64,000 bases of DNA from Acetobacter aceti (GTDB lineage Bacteria > Pseudomonadota > Alphaproteobacteria > Acetobacterales > Acetobacteraceae), in assembly GCF_002005445.1 (NCBI RefSeq), contig NZ_CP014692.1, positions 1,240,001-1,304,000 of the forward strand, given 5' to 3'. The notes beneath the pieces were generated by a model. The model made no database searches, was not told where the DNA came from, and saw nothing but the letters and a program-made list of their open reading frames with translations. Of this stretch, positions 1 to 8,690 are shown piece after piece (positions within the stretch are counted from its first letter, which is position 1; the number at the start of each line of letters is the position of its first letter). Made by a program: the position numbers and the translations under genes.

Positions 1-37
1 GGCAGGAATGACTGAAGAGTGTTCGGTCGCGCGGATC

Positions 38-69
38 GGGTGTATTTCGGAATTGTCTGAAATACACCC
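38..69. repeat. 11-bp stem hairpin downstream of TonB receptor gene
   Basis: The arms GGGTGTATTTC and GAAATACACCC pair perfectly over 11 bases around a 10-base loop. The hairpin lies about 20 bases beyond the stop codon of the minus-strand TonB receptor gene. No T-run follows on either strand, so it may be an RNA-stabilising hairpin or a weak terminator rather than a classical intrinsic terminator. Confidence 0.55.
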
Positions 70-89
70 GTTACATGCGAAATCCGTGT

Positions 90-2654
90 TCAGAGCGACA
101 GATCTGCGCGTAGGTAGTAAAATCCACCATTCATGCCGAGCTGTGATGTGCTCATGTAATATTGCGGCACACCGAGATAGCGATTGCCATCCGGCACCCG
201 GCTGGGGCGTTTATCGAAAATATTGTTGCCGCCAATCGTGAACGAAAGCTTCGGCATGACGTGATAGGTGACTTCGAGGTTTGTCACGAATTTCGGCGTG
301 TTACGGAACGGCAGAAAGTCCGTGCTTGAAAGTGCGCTGGAATTTGTGGCGCCCGTATAATAGGTCAGTTCCGATGTCGTCTGACCCCAGCGGATTTCGT
401 GAAGCCCGACAGACAGCTTGCCGTCGCCGCTGGTGTAGCGACCTCCCCAGATCATCTTGCTGCGTGGATAACCTGTGGTGATGTAGGCGATGGACTGCGC
501 CGTCAGCAGATTGTTGCCCTGTGCATCAGTGCCCTGATGGGTCAGGCGTGTGCGGTTGAGGTTGATGCCGACATCCCAGTCGATATGCCCATAAACGCCG
601 AGGCTGGTCGGATAGGTGGCGGTGATATCAAGTCCCTGAGTGCGTGTGCTGGCGACATTGGCGAACCAGTGGGTTGAAAGCGAAGCCGAACTCCAGCTCG
701 CCGCTTCGGAAGGTAACTGGAAGCCGTTGGCGTTAAGTGCGGTAATAGCCTGATCGCCATAGACGTTGCCGCCCGGCAGGATCTGATCGCGCAGGTTGAT
801 CTGATAGACGTCGGCTGTAATGTGAAGTTTCTTGACGGGTTCAATGATGATGCCACCAGTAGCGCTGGTTGAACGCTCCGGCTTTAGGGATGTGGCTCCG
901 TTCGCCAGTGCGCCCGGCGAGTTCGCACCGATGATACCGCGCGCGGCCGTCGGTGAGAGCGCGACGGAACTGTAATATTCCTGAGCAAGCGTCGGAGCAT
1001 GGAAACCATTCGAAATGGTGCTACGGAAACCGAGCCAGGGAAGCGGATCATAGCGAAGCGCCGCCTTGCCGGTCTCGGTGTCGGAGACATCCGTATAATG
1101 CTCGTAACGGCCCGCCAGATCGAGTTGCAGATTTTTTGCCAGATGCGTGGCGACGTCGATATATCCGCCGACGACGTCGCGGCTGAAATGGCCTGCATTC
1201 TGATAGGTGGTGCCGGCGAGCGCATCTGAGCCGGAACCATAGGTTGAAGCGACTGACCCGGTGCCGATCGCGTAACTTTCATAACGGTAGGTTGCGCCAC
1301 CTGCCACATTGATGGCGTGGGGCCAGCCGTCGATATGAAAAGCCTTGCTCAGATCGAAGGAGTTGCTCCACATCTCGTTGTTGAAGCCCTGCACGGCGAA
1401 ACGGGTCGGCGTCTGACCTGTGGCAGCCGCCAGTGAGTAATTGGCCGAGTTTTTCAGACCGATATTATCGTAGTCACGGCCATAGACGGAGGAGAGATCC
1501 CAGTGCCAGTGGTCGAGATCACCTTTCAGACCGGCTGTCACTTCCCAGTCATTCTCTTCAAGTGTTTCGAGCGGTGAATACCCGTTGGGATAAATTGCGG
1601 CATAAGCCGGATATTTCGCGAGAGAGGATGCTGTTCGATAATTCTGATAGCTCTCGGCGTGGCGATGCGCATAAGTGGCGACGGCATAGGCTTCGATGGA
1701 GTCAGTCAGATGGTAGCCTGCGGTGATGGACACACTTTCGCGGGTCTGCTCGGGCTGGCCAAGAAGTTTGTTGATCTTGGAGTGGGTGCGCAGGTCATCG
1801 GCGCTGCGGTAGGTGTGATCCTGGTGCAGGAAATCGCCACTGATATGCACATAGCCACGCGAGCCGAGCTTGGCTCCACCGTCGAGATAAATGCCCTGCT
1901 GGAACCCGTCACCGGCTGCCGTAATGCCCGAGATGGAACGGGCGTGAAAACCGTGATCCGTTTTCTTCAGGATGACGTTGACGACGCCAGCGACGGCATC
2001 CGAACCATACTGCGCCGACGCGCCATCTCGCAGAATTTCGACGTGATCGATGGCGGCCAGCGGAATCATGTCGATATCGACAGGCGTTGAACCCTGTTGA
2101 GGGCCGGGGTCGGCGTAAATGTTGGCCGTGGTGTGACGACGTTTCCCATCGACGAGCACGAGCGTTTCGTTGGGACTCAGTCCGCGCAGGCTGAAAGAAT
2201 CCGTCAACGCGCCGGTGTCGAAACCTCCAGTCGGCATTGTCAGAGACGGCAGAAGCTGGGCGAGGGCATTTCTCAGGTCCGGCATGCCGGTCTCGGCAAG
2301 TTGTCGGGCAGTGACAATATCGATGGGTGAAACGCTGTCGCGGGCCTTTTTGCCTGTCTCACGTGTGCCAGTCACGATCACCGTTTCTCCGCTGTCTGCC
2401 GCCCTGACAGCGGAGACAGGCGCTCTCTGTAACGGTGCTGTGAGAGCCACGGATTGCCTGTTGGCTTCTACAGGGCGAACGGCTGCGGACTTCCGTTTTG
2501 TCGCTTTGGTCGTGACCGTTGAGGTCACAGTTGAGGACGCTGCATTCGCCTCGCATGAGGTTGTGTCTGTCAGAATGAATGTGGTGGCCAGCAATCCCAT
2601 GGTTTTGAAATTGAAGCGCAAAAGTCCGTAGGATCGATTCAGGTCAAAAATCAT
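90..2654 (-). CDS. TonB-dependent outer membrane receptor
   Basis: Outer-membrane beta-barrel receptor of 854 residues, expected to import a ligand across the outer membrane with TonB-ExbBD energy. After a signal-like N-terminus and an Ala/Thr-rich linker, the TonB-box-like stretch ETVIVTGTR lies near residues 90-98. The plug domain follows (LRNALAQLLPS, FSLRGLSPNETLVLVDGKRR, VEILRDGASAQYGSDAVAGVVN), then the barrel, ending in YYLRADLSL. The plug resembles vitamin/sugar-type receptors more than siderophore ones because it carries the VDIDMIPLAAIDHVEILRDGASAQYGSDA signature pattern in two halves; the ligand cannot be read from sequence. An internal start at 2600 (MGLLATTFILTDTT) would give a tidier signal peptide; neither start has a clear ribosome binding site. 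It stands alone with an AT-rich upstream region. Confidence 0.9.
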   Translation of the reverse strand: MIFDLNRSYGLLRFNFKTMGLLATTFILTDTTSCEANAASSTVTSTVTTKATKRKSAAVRPVEANRQSVALTAPLQRAPVSAVRAADSGETVIVTGTRETGKKARDSVSPIDIVTARQLAETGMPDLRNALAQLLPSLTMPTGGFDTGALTDSFSLRGLSPNETLVLVDGKRRHTTANIYADPGPQQGSTPVDIDMIPLAAIDHVEILRDGASAQYGSDAVAGVVNVILKKTDHGFHARSISGITAAGDGFQQGIYLDGGAKLGSRGYVHISGDFLHQDHTYRSADDLRTHSKINKLLGQPEQTRESVSITAGYHLTDSIEAYAVATYAHRHAESYQNYRTASSLAKYPAYAAIYPNGYSPLETLEENDWEVTAGLKGDLDHWHWDLSSVYGRDYDNIGLKNSANYSLAAATGQTPTRFAVQGFNNEMWSNSFDLSKAFHIDGWPHAINVAGGATYRYESYAIGTGSVASTYGSGSDALAGTTYQNAGHFSRDVVGGYIDVATHLAKNLQLDLAGRYEHYTDVSDTETGKAALRYDPLPWLGFRSTISNGFHAPTLAQEYYSSVALSPTAARGIIGANSPGALANGATSLKPERSTSATGGIIIEPVKKLHITADVYQINLRDQILPGGNVYGDQAITALNANGFQLPSEAASWSSASLSTHWFANVASTRTQGLDITATYPTSLGVYGHIDWDVGINLNRTRLTHQGTDAQGNNLLTAQSIAYITTGYPRSKMIWGGRYTSGDGKLSVGLHEIRWGQTTSELTYYTGATNSSALSSTDFLPFRNTPKFVTNLEVTYHVMPKLSFTIGGNNIFDKRPSRVPDGNRYLGVPQYYMSTSQLGMNGGFYYLRADLSL

Positions 2655-3102
2655 GACAGGTATTCCGCAGGTGATTGACCTATTCGATATGCGTATAGAT
2701 TAGAAAACAACAGAACTACATTTAACTATAGTAAAATGTATAATTCAATGTTGCATGATTGCAACGCCGTTGTGTCTGGAGATAACTTTCGTGGTGAGTC
2801 ATCATTGATTTCTCTGGTGATTGTGAAAGTTTCTTACACAAGAATATTATTTTTAGAGTCATGTCGACAAAAGACATGAAAGGCATTTTTCGGGTGATCA
2901 GAGATGATAATAAAGGGATCAGGAAAAATCCTTTATTCAAAACAATATATAAAGATGTATATAAAATAAATCTATTATGGAGAAATCTGAGGTAATGCTG
3001 GGGCATATAAATGTTTTACGCTGAATCTATGTCGTCTCTGATACTTCGGTTGCCTGTGTCGGGCGTATTTGAGAGCACGTCACCGACTGCTATAGCGTCG
3101 GG
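2655..3102. other. AT-rich intergenic region between divergent genes
   Basis: About 450 bases, markedly AT-rich, separating the divergent TonB receptor and rlmJ genes. It must hold both promoters. A minus-strand open frame at 2722-3006 has no ribosome binding site and low-complexity composition, so I do not call it a gene. No RNA gene or convincing operator was seen. Confidence 0.5.
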
Positions 3103-3954
3103 ATGAACTATCGCCATCTCTATCACGCAGGCAACTTTGCCGATTGCATGAAGCACGCGCTGCTGACAGCCCTGCTGCACGCCCTCAGCCGTAAGAATAC
3201 GCCGTTTTCCGTCCTCGATACCCATGCCGGCATTGGCCTGTATGATCTGTCCTCTTCACAGGCGGAGGCGACCGGCGAGTGGCGGGAGGGAATTGGTCGT
3301 CTGCTTGATCTTCCACCCGACATGCCAGATCTTGAGCCACTGGAAGACTGGCTCGCGCTCGTGCGTCAGGTGATGAAGGAATATGCCGGGAAGATGATGT
3401 ATCCCGGCTCGCCGGAGATTGTCCTGCGGGCGTTGCGTCCCGGCGACTCTCTGGTCTGCTGCGAACTGCACCCGGAAGACCAGCGGGCTTTGCGACGCCT
3501 GTTCCACAATAACTCCACTGTCTCAGTGCATTGCCGCGACGCCTATGAAGCTGTGACGGCGCTGCTTCCCCCAAAAACCGCCAGGCGTGGACTGGTGCTG
3601 ATAGATCCGCCTTTTGAAGAGCGCTCCGAATTCACCGATCTCGTGAAGGCCGTGACGACAGCACGCCAGCGCTTTCCGAGTGGAATTGTGGCGGTGTGGT
3701 ATCCGATCAAGCATCGGTCGCCACCAAGAGCGTTTTTCAACGCATTGCAGGATACCGGCCAGCGAAACCTGCTGAATCTGGAGTTGACCATCCGTCCTCC
3801 CCTCGATCCCGGATTGTTGAACGGCTGTGGTCTGCTGATCGCCAATCCTCCTTTCAAATTTGATGAGGAAGGCGCTGCCATTCTGTCCGCTCTGTGCAAG
3901 TATCTTGGTGACGGAAACACGGAATCCCTTGTGGAGTGGATTGTGCCGGAATGA
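3103..3954 (+). CDS. rlmJ: 23S rRNA (adenine(2030)-N6)-methyltransferase RlmJ
   Basis: SAM-dependent methyltransferase that modifies A2030 of 23S rRNA. The 283 residues match the usual family length. The N-terminus MNYRHLYHAGNFADCMKH is the RlmJ hallmark, the SAM-binding region follows with LDTHAGIGLYD (about residues 45-56), and the catalytic DPPF motif is at about residue 168. The stop codon overlaps the gpsA start as ATGA, so the two genes are probably co-translated. Confidence 0.93.
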   Translation: MNYRHLYHAGNFADCMKHALLTALLHALSRKNTPFSVLDTHAGIGLYDLSSSQAEATGEWREGIGRLLDLPPDMPDLEPLEDWLALVRQVMKEYAGKMMYPGSPEIVLRALRPGDSLVCCELHPEDQRALRRLFHNNSTVSVHCRDAYEAVTALLPPKTARRGLVLIDPPFEERSEFTDLVKAVTTARQRFPSGIVAVWYPIKHRSPPRAFFNALQDTGQRNLLNLELTIRPPLDPGLLNGCGLLIANPPFKFDEEGAAILSALCKYLGDGNTESLVEWIVPE

Positions 3955-4916
3955 AGCGGATTGCGGTCATTGGGGCGGGTTCATGGGGCATTGCGCTGGC
4001 GCTGCAGGCGGCACGGGCCGGGGCCGCGGTGCAGTTGTGGGCGCGTGATCCGGGGGCAAGGCTGCCAAACGGTGCGATGCCGCGTCTTCCTGATTATCCG
4101 CTCCCTGAAGCTGTTACCGTGACAGACAGTCTGGTGATGGACGCGGATATGATCCTGTCCGTCGTGCCGATGAAGCACTTCGCTTCCGTGCTGAAAGATG
4201 TACAGACCTCGGCCCCTGTAGCCCTGTGCTGCAAAGGTGTTGAGCCCGATACCTTGCGCTTCCCGCTTGATATTTTGCATGACGCACGTCCTGATCTGAA
4301 CGCCGCCGTCCTCTCTGGTCCGAATTTCGCGCATGAAGTGGCAGCCGGTCTGCCTGCCGCCGCTGTGATTGCGGCTTCGCAGCCGGGGTTGGCCCGCACT
4401 CTGGCCGATCTGCTCGGCACTCCGCGTTTTCGGCTGTACGACAGCGTTGATATCACCGGAGTGCAATTGGGTGGTGCCGCAAAGAACGTGATCGCGATTG
4501 CAGCAGGCGCTACCATTGGAGCCGGGCTGGGCGAAAATGCCCGAGCGGCGCTGGTGACACGCGGGCTGGCCGAGATCAGCCGTCTGGCCGGAGCTCTGGG
4601 CGGGCAGGCGGTCACGATGGCGGGGCTTGCGGGTGTGGGCGATCTGCTGCTGACCTGCACGGGGGGCTCATCCCGCAATTATCGGGTCGGACTAGCGCTG
4701 GGACAAGGCGAGACGCTGGAACAGACAGTCGCAGCTCTTGGTGGTGTGGCGGAAGGTGTTGCGACCGCGCAGGCTCTTTCCATTCTGGCGCGGCGGAAAG
4801 GCGTGGCTGTGCCGATTATCGACGCCGTCACGGATCTGGTGGAAGGCAGAGCCAGTCTGGACGTTGTCATGAACTGTCTGTTGATGCGACCTGCTGGTCC
4901 GGAAATACATTTCTGA
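3951..4916 (+). CDS. gpsA: Glycerol-3-phosphate dehydrogenase [NAD(P)+]
   Basis: Cytoplasmic enzyme reducing dihydroxyacetone phosphate to sn-glycerol 3-phosphate for phospholipid synthesis; 321 residues. The start at 3951 gives MKRIAVIGAGSWG with the GxGxxG Rossmann motif at the very N-terminus. It also forms an ATGA overlap with rlmJ, so it is preferred over an in-frame start 15 bases upstream. The catalytic lysine lies in GAAKNVIAIAAG, and the C-terminal GVGDLLLTCTGGSSRN is typical of GpsA. No obvious terminator separates it from the lipoprotein gene downstream. Confidence 0.95.
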   Translation: MKRIAVIGAGSWGIALALQAARAGAAVQLWARDPGARLPNGAMPRLPDYPLPEAVTVTDSLVMDADMILSVVPMKHFASVLKDVQTSAPVALCCKGVEPDTLRFPLDILHDARPDLNAAVLSGPNFAHEVAAGLPAAAVIAASQPGLARTLADLLGTPRFRLYDSVDITGVQLGGAAKNVIAIAAGATIGAGLGENARAALVTRGLAEISRLAGALGGQAVTMAGLAGVGDLLLTCTGGSSRNYRVGLALGQGETLEQTVAALGGVAEGVATAQALSILARRKGVAVPIIDAVTDLVEGRASLDVVMNCLLMRPAGPEIHF

Positions 4917-5010
4917 CAACTCTGTGAAGCCATTAAATTTTTTTACAAACGCTTTCTGATTTTTTTGATGTTAGCACCAAAGGGAACCTGATCCTGCAAA
5001 GGAGGAACCC

Positions 5011-5451
5011 TTGAAACGATCGCATTACTGGCTGCTTCTGCCTGTCCTCGCTGTTTCAGCCTGCATGTCTGCCCGGCAGGAAGTCGCGCAGAAGGAAGAC
5101 CATCTGGCGGCGGCAGGATTTATTCTGAAACCGGCCAATACGCCCGCCCGTGCGGCGATGCTGACCCGTCTGCCTCCTCACCGCTTTCTGCGCCGGGACA
5201 AGGGCGATATGGTGACCTATGTCTATGCAGATCCGAATGTGTGCGACTGCCTCTATGTCGGTTCGCAACAGGCTTACGCGACCTATCGTGCCGCTCAGCA
5301 GGCGCAGTATATGGCTGACGAAAATCGGATGACCGCCGAGGCCTACGAGGATTCCTCGTGGGATTGGGGCTCATGGGGGCCGTGGGGAGGCGGTCCCGGT
5401 TATGGTCCGGGATACGGGCCGGGCTGGTGGGGACCGGGAATGGGCTGGTAA
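5011..5451 (+). CDS. Small lipoprotein with Gly/Pro/Tyr/Trp-rich tail
   Basis: Predicted lipoprotein of 146 residues, function not recognised. The TTG start follows a near-perfect ribosome binding site (aaaggagga, about 4997-5005) with good spacing. A signal peptide ends in a lipobox (LAVSAC, Cys18). The middle has a CDC motif (VCDCLYVGSQQAYATY), and the last 40 residues are a Gly-Pro-Tyr-Trp repeat (GPGYGPGYGPGWW). Such tails occur in small surface lipoproteins of alphaproteobacteria. It is followed by two palindromic repeats and a convergent operon. Confidence 0.8.
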   Translation: MKRSHYWLLLPVLAVSACMSARQEVAQKEDHLAAAGFILKPANTPARAAMLTRLPPHRFLRRDKGDMVTYVYADPNVCDCLYVGSQQAYATYRAAQQAQYMADENRMTAEAYEDSSWDWGSWGPWGGGPGYGPGYGPGWWGPGMGW

Positions 5452-5458
5452 CCGGCTA

Positions 5459-5505
5459 GAGCAGATCGTATTTGAATGCGTGCATTCAAATACGTGAAGA
5501 TGCTC
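5459..5505. repeat. Palindromic intergenic repeat, copy 1
   Basis: The perfect 12-base arms GTATTTGAATGC and GCATTCAAATAC are separated by two bases (5468-5493). They lie inside an outer imperfect pairing GAGCA/TGCTC. The element sits in the convergent gap between the lipoprotein gene and yigZ, where it could also act as a two-way transcription stop. Confidence 0.75.
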
Positions 5506-5520
5506 GTAAAAACAATGAAT

Positions 5521-5571
5521 TAGAGCATATTCACCAGTTCGAATGTGTCCATTCAAACTGGATATGCTCTA
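5521..5571. repeat. Palindromic intergenic repeat, copy 2
   Basis: A 51-base near-palindrome running from TAGAGCATAT to ATATGCTCTA, with inner arms CCAGTT/AACTGG and GAATG/CATTC. It shares the GAGCAT outer arm and GAATG..CATTC core with the copy just upstream. The two look like adjacent members of one dispersed REP-like family. Confidence 0.75.
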
Positions 5572-5576
5572 GCCGT

Positions 5577-6167
5577 TCAGTCCTTTTCCTCGGTCGCCAT
5601 GATCCGCCCGCTGGTCATGTCGGCCAGCCGATGGGTGACATCCTCCACCTGCTGAGCCGGAACGGCGACGATATAAGCCGCGCCGGTCGCATCGAACTCT
5701 TCGCTTTCGACGACCGCATCCAGAGCGGGCAGGCGTGATCCGACCAGTGCGAGGTCACTGAACGGACAGTGGAATGCCAGCCGGGTGCGTTCGATGACCT
5801 CGACCCGTTCAGCCAGTCGCAGGCACTCCGCCGCCGTTCCGCCATAGGCCCGTAACAGACCGCCCGCGCCGAGCTTGACGCCGCCAAACCAGCGTGTGAC
5901 GACCACGGCGACCTTGTCCAGACCCTGAGCCTCGATCACCTGCAGGATCGGGCGTCCTGCGGTCCCGCCCGGTTCGCCTGCGTCATCGCTGCGATAGCGG
6001 GAACCGATCTTCCATGCCCAGCAGTTATGGGTGGCGTCGGGGTGGGAGACATCCCGGATGAAGGCCATGGCGGCTTCTTCAGTCTCGATCGGGAGAGCCA
6101 TTGCCAGAAAACGGCTTTTCTTGATTTCCTTTTCGAAATCTGCCCGTCCGACCAGCGTCTCAACCAT
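5577..6167 (-). CDS. yigZ: YigZ/IMPACT family protein
   Basis: Protein of 196 residues in the YigZ/IMPACT family, whose bacterial biochemical role is not settled (proposed links to translation and nucleic-acid binding). The N-terminal half carries the family signature: KKSRFLA near residue 18, then HNCWAWKIG, DDAGEPGGTAG and VVVTRWFGGVKLGAGGL. A smaller C-terminal ferredoxin-like domain follows. It is the last gene of the coupled minus-strand group puuD-like, rluB, rsmD, yigZ; six bases separate it from rsmD. Confidence 0.88.
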   Translation of the reverse strand: MVETLVGRADFEKEIKKSRFLAMALPIETEEAAMAFIRDVSHPDATHNCWAWKIGSRYRSDDAGEPGGTAGRPILQVIEAQGLDKVAVVVTRWFGGVKLGAGGLLRAYGGTAAECLRLAERVEVIERTRLAFHCPFSDLALVGSRLPALDAVVESEEFDATGAAYIVAVPAQQVEDVTHRLADMTSGRIMATEEKD

Positions 6168-6173
6168 TCCCGA

Positions 6174-6728
6174 TCAACCCTGTCGCCACACCCACAGGCG
6201 TGCGGCGCCGTGCGCCCGTTCGGCCAGGATGTCTGCGCTCTCCACCGGCGCCGGCTCATCACGGCCGGTTTCCGTGACGATCAGGGCGCCGGGTGCGATC
6301 CAGCCTGCTGACGTGAGGGCAGTGAGCGCCTGCGCGGGGAGAGACTGACCATAAGGCGGATCGAGGAACACCAGAGTGCAGGGTGTTGTAGCCCGTGGGG
6401 GTTTCAGAACAGTCGAGGCCTGAACGCGGCTTATGTCCTGCATCTGACAATCGCGCACGTTCGTCCGCAGAGCAGCCAGAGCGGGGCGGTCCACTTCGAA
6501 GAATGTGCAGAAATCCGCACCGCGTGATAGCGCCTCCAGACCAAGCGCGCCTGTCCCGGCAAAACCGTCCAGCACATGAGCGCCTTCAACACAGTCCCGC
6601 CCACCCCACGGGGCATGAAGCAGCATGTCGAACAGAGCCTGTCTCACACGATCTGCCGTGGGGCGTGTCGCCTTGCCTTCGGGAGCCCTCAGTGTCCGAC
6701 CACGCCGTATTCCGGCGATAATCCGCAT
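6174..6728 (-). CDS. rsmD: 16S rRNA (guanine(966)-N2)-methyltransferase RsmD
   Basis: SAM-dependent methyltransferase for G966 of 16S rRNA, 184 residues. The N-terminus MRIIAGIRRGRTLRAPEG with PTADRVRQALFDML is characteristic. The SAM-binding loop LDGFAGTGALGLEALSRGA follows, and the catalytic DPPYG motif lies near residue 124. The start codon shares one base with the rluB stop (TGATG), indicating translational coupling. Confidence 0.95.
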   Translation of the reverse strand: MRIIAGIRRGRTLRAPEGKATRPTADRVRQALFDMLLHAPWGGRDCVEGAHVLDGFAGTGALGLEALSRGADFCTFFEVDRPALAALRTNVRDCQMQDISRVQASTVLKPPRATTPCTLVFLDPPYGQSLPAQALTALTSAGWIAPGALIVTETGRDEPAPVESADILAERAHGAARLWVWRQG

Positions 6729-7504
6729 CAGCCGCGCCGCTTGGTGTCGATCTCCACATCGCGTGGAATCTGCGCCTTCATGACGCGGGACGGCACCTCT
6801 TCCAGTTCACCCGGTTTCAGCTCTCCCAGAGGAAACGGACCGTAGGACGTGCGAAGAAGACGACTGACATGCAGGTTCAGGGCTGTCATGACGCGACGGA
6901 TTTCACGGTTTTTGCCTTCACGCAGAGAGACGGTCAGCCACGCATTGTCGCCTTTGCGGGAGTCGAGCGAGGCTTCGATGGGACCGTATTTCACGCCTTC
7001 GATGGAGCAGCCTTTGGCCAGTCCGGCGAGTTCACGCTCGTTCACCACACCGAACACCCGCACGCGATAGCGCCGCAGCCAGCCGTTCGAAGGCAGTTCC
7101 AGACGACGGGCCAGAGCGCCGTCATTGGTCAGCAGCAGCAGGCCTTCACTGTTCAGATCCAGTCGTCCCACACTGACGACGCGCGGCATACCCTCAGGCA
7201 GAGTCTCGAAGACTGTCTTGCGGCCTTCGGGGTCACGGTGCGTCGTCACCAGCCCGTCCGGCTTGTGGTAACGCCAGAGACGGGTGTGCTGTGGGCCTTC
7301 GACAATGTTGCCGTTAACGGCAACGACATCGGTGGAGGTCACGAACGTCGCGGGGTGTTCCACCACAACACCATTCAGCTTGATGCGGCGCTCAGCGATC
7401 ATGCGCTCGATATCGCGGCGGCTGGCTACGCCACTGCGGGCAAGCCATTTTGCGATGCGGTCGCCGCGTGCTTCCGTCGTGTTTTCGTTGTTATCGTCTA
7501 CCAT
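6728..7504 (-). CDS. rluB: rRNA pseudouridine synthase, RsuA/RluB family
   Basis: Converts a specific rRNA uridine to pseudouridine; 258 residues from the chosen start. An N-terminal S4 RNA-binding domain (IAKWLARSGVASRRDIERMI, KLNG) precedes the catalytic domain with the GRLDLNSEGLLLLTNDG motif containing the catalytic Asp. REGKNREIRRVM near the C-terminus is typical. The start at 7504 places the S4 domain about 14 residues in and overlaps the upstream gene by 7 bases. A longer frame to 7600 would only re-read the upstream gene. Confidence 0.92.
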   Translation of the reverse strand: MVDDNNENTTEARGDRIAKWLARSGVASRRDIERMIAERRIKLNGVVVEHPATFVTSTDVVAVNGNIVEGPQHTRLWRYHKPDGLVTTHRDPEGRKTVFETLPEGMPRVVSVGRLDLNSEGLLLLTNDGALARRLELPSNGWLRRYRVRVFGVVNERELAGLAKGCSIEGVKYGPIEASLDSRKGDNAWLTVSLREGKNREIRRVMTALNLHVSRLLRTSYGPFPLGELKPGELEEVPSRVMKAQIPRDVEIDTKRRG

Positions 7505-8253
7505 ACACCGTCTCCCGACACTGTTGCGTTCTGTGCGGCTTCTACAAAGGCCGTGAACAACGCCAGATCTCCCGGATCTATAAGAAATTCCGGATGCCAT
7601 TGCACCCCGACACAGAAGCGTGCCGAGGGATCTTCTATTGCTTCGATAATGCCATCTTCCGCTCGGGCGGACACCCGGCCGCGCCCCGGATCACGGACCG
7701 CCTGATGGTGCGAGGAGTTTACCGCCATTGTACCGCGTCCGACAATCTGCCCAAGCAGCGAATAAGGCTCGATGCTGACGATATGTCCGGCCTGATCGCG
7801 TGGATTGGGCTGTTCGTGGGGGAGGGCAGTAGGCTGCTCGCTCGCAATGTCCTGAATCAGCGATCCATCGAGTGCGGCGGCAAGAAGCTGCATGCCGCCA
7901 CAGATGCCGAGCACAGGAATGTCCCGTTTCATTGCGGCTTCAAGGAGCGCCATTTCCGCTGCGGTGCGGCCCGGCTTCAGGGTGGTAGTGGTTTCATTGC
8001 GCTCTTCGCCATAGAGCGCCGGGTCGATATCGAATGCACCGCCCGTGACAATCAGGCCATCAAGACGGTCGAGAATCTTCCCGGTCAGACACGGCGCATA
8101 CGGAAGCGCTACGGGCAGACCGCCAGCCTTGATGACGGCTCCCATATAGTTTGCACGCAGGGCATACCATGGAAATGCGGAGTACTGCCCGGAGCCGCCC
8201 GGTTCCTGATCGAGTGTCACCCCGATAAGGGGCATGGGAGCGAATGAATCCAT
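7498..8253 (-). CDS. Gamma-glutamyl-gamma-aminobutyrate hydrolase-like (peptidase C26)
   Basis: Class I glutamine amidotransferase-like hydrolase of 251 residues, related to PuuD, which cleaves gamma-glutamyl-GABA in putrescine breakdown. The nucleophile Cys is in GICGGMQLLAA, and the catalytic His/Glu are in GVQWHPEF. The N-terminal PLIGVTLD and DGLIVTGGAFDIDP are also family features. No other putrescine genes are nearby, so the exact substrate is inferred from the family only. It heads the coupled operon with rluB, rsmD and yigZ. Confidence 0.85.
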   Translation of the reverse strand: MDSFAPMPLIGVTLDQEPGGSGQYSAFPWYALRANYMGAVIKAGGLPVALPYAPCLTGKILDRLDGLIVTGGAFDIDPALYGEERNETTTTLKPGRTAAEMALLEAAMKRDIPVLGICGGMQLLAAALDGSLIQDIASEQPTALPHEQPNPRDQAGHIVSIEPYSLLGQIVGRGTMAVNSSHHQAVRDPGRGRVSARAEDGIIEAIEDPSARFCVGVQWHPEFLIDPGDLALFTAFVEAAQNATVSGDGVW

Positions 8254-8321
8254 GCCGCTCCCATTAGAGGAAACGCCCTCTGTCGTATATGGCGACCGGC
8301 CCGATATTCAGGCCGTTTAAA

Positions 8322-8462
8322 TCAGAACTGTGACTTGTCAGTGTGCTGATGAACGCGCTCAGCCTTGACGTGCGCAGGTTCCTGTTTTGAATGGATATGA
8401 TCTGATGCTGCGAAAGCCAGGCCAATGGTGGCGGCGGCAAGAACCAGTGTCAAACTCTGCAT
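8322..8462 (-). CDS. Small secreted His-rich protein
   Basis: Predicted product of 46 residues. A strong ribosome binding site (aagggggaaagg) lies upstream of the ATG. Residues 1-19 form a signal peptide (MQSLTLVLAAATIGLAFA). The mature part is polar with five histidines (DHIHSK, PAHVK, RVHQHTDK), suggesting a possible metal-binding or periplasmic peptide, but no family is recognised. It lies divergent from tadA and upstream of the puuD-like gene. Confidence 0.6.
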   Translation of the reverse strand: MQSLTLVLAAATIGLAFAASDHIHSKQEPAHVKAERVHQHTDKSQF

Positions 8463-8690
8463 GACCTTTCCCCCTTCCACGCTTGCCGATGTCTCCGGGA
8501 CGTCGGTAGCCAGTGATAATTCAATCCGACCGACCCGACTCTCATCCCGGATGAGATGGAGAATTGTTACAGGCCGTGATACGCACTGTGACAGACAAAA
8601 AGTCTAGGAATCAAGCTAAAAACGCGCTCTCAGACATTTTTCTGCCACAAAAAATTCCCGCTTGGGTCTCTCTCATTGAAACAGAACGTG

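Noticed and set aside
2722..3006. 94-codon minus-strand ORF in AT-rich gap
   Set aside because: No ribosome binding site, low-complexity composition and no family; it probably arises by chance in AT-rich DNA.
5459..5571. CRISPR-like array
   Set aside because: Only two diverged palindromes with no regular repeat-spacer spacing and no cas genes.
7450..8247. 265-codon plus-strand ORF
   Set aside because: It is antisense to the puuD-like gene, which carries clear catalytic motifs; a shadow of GC-rich coding sequence.
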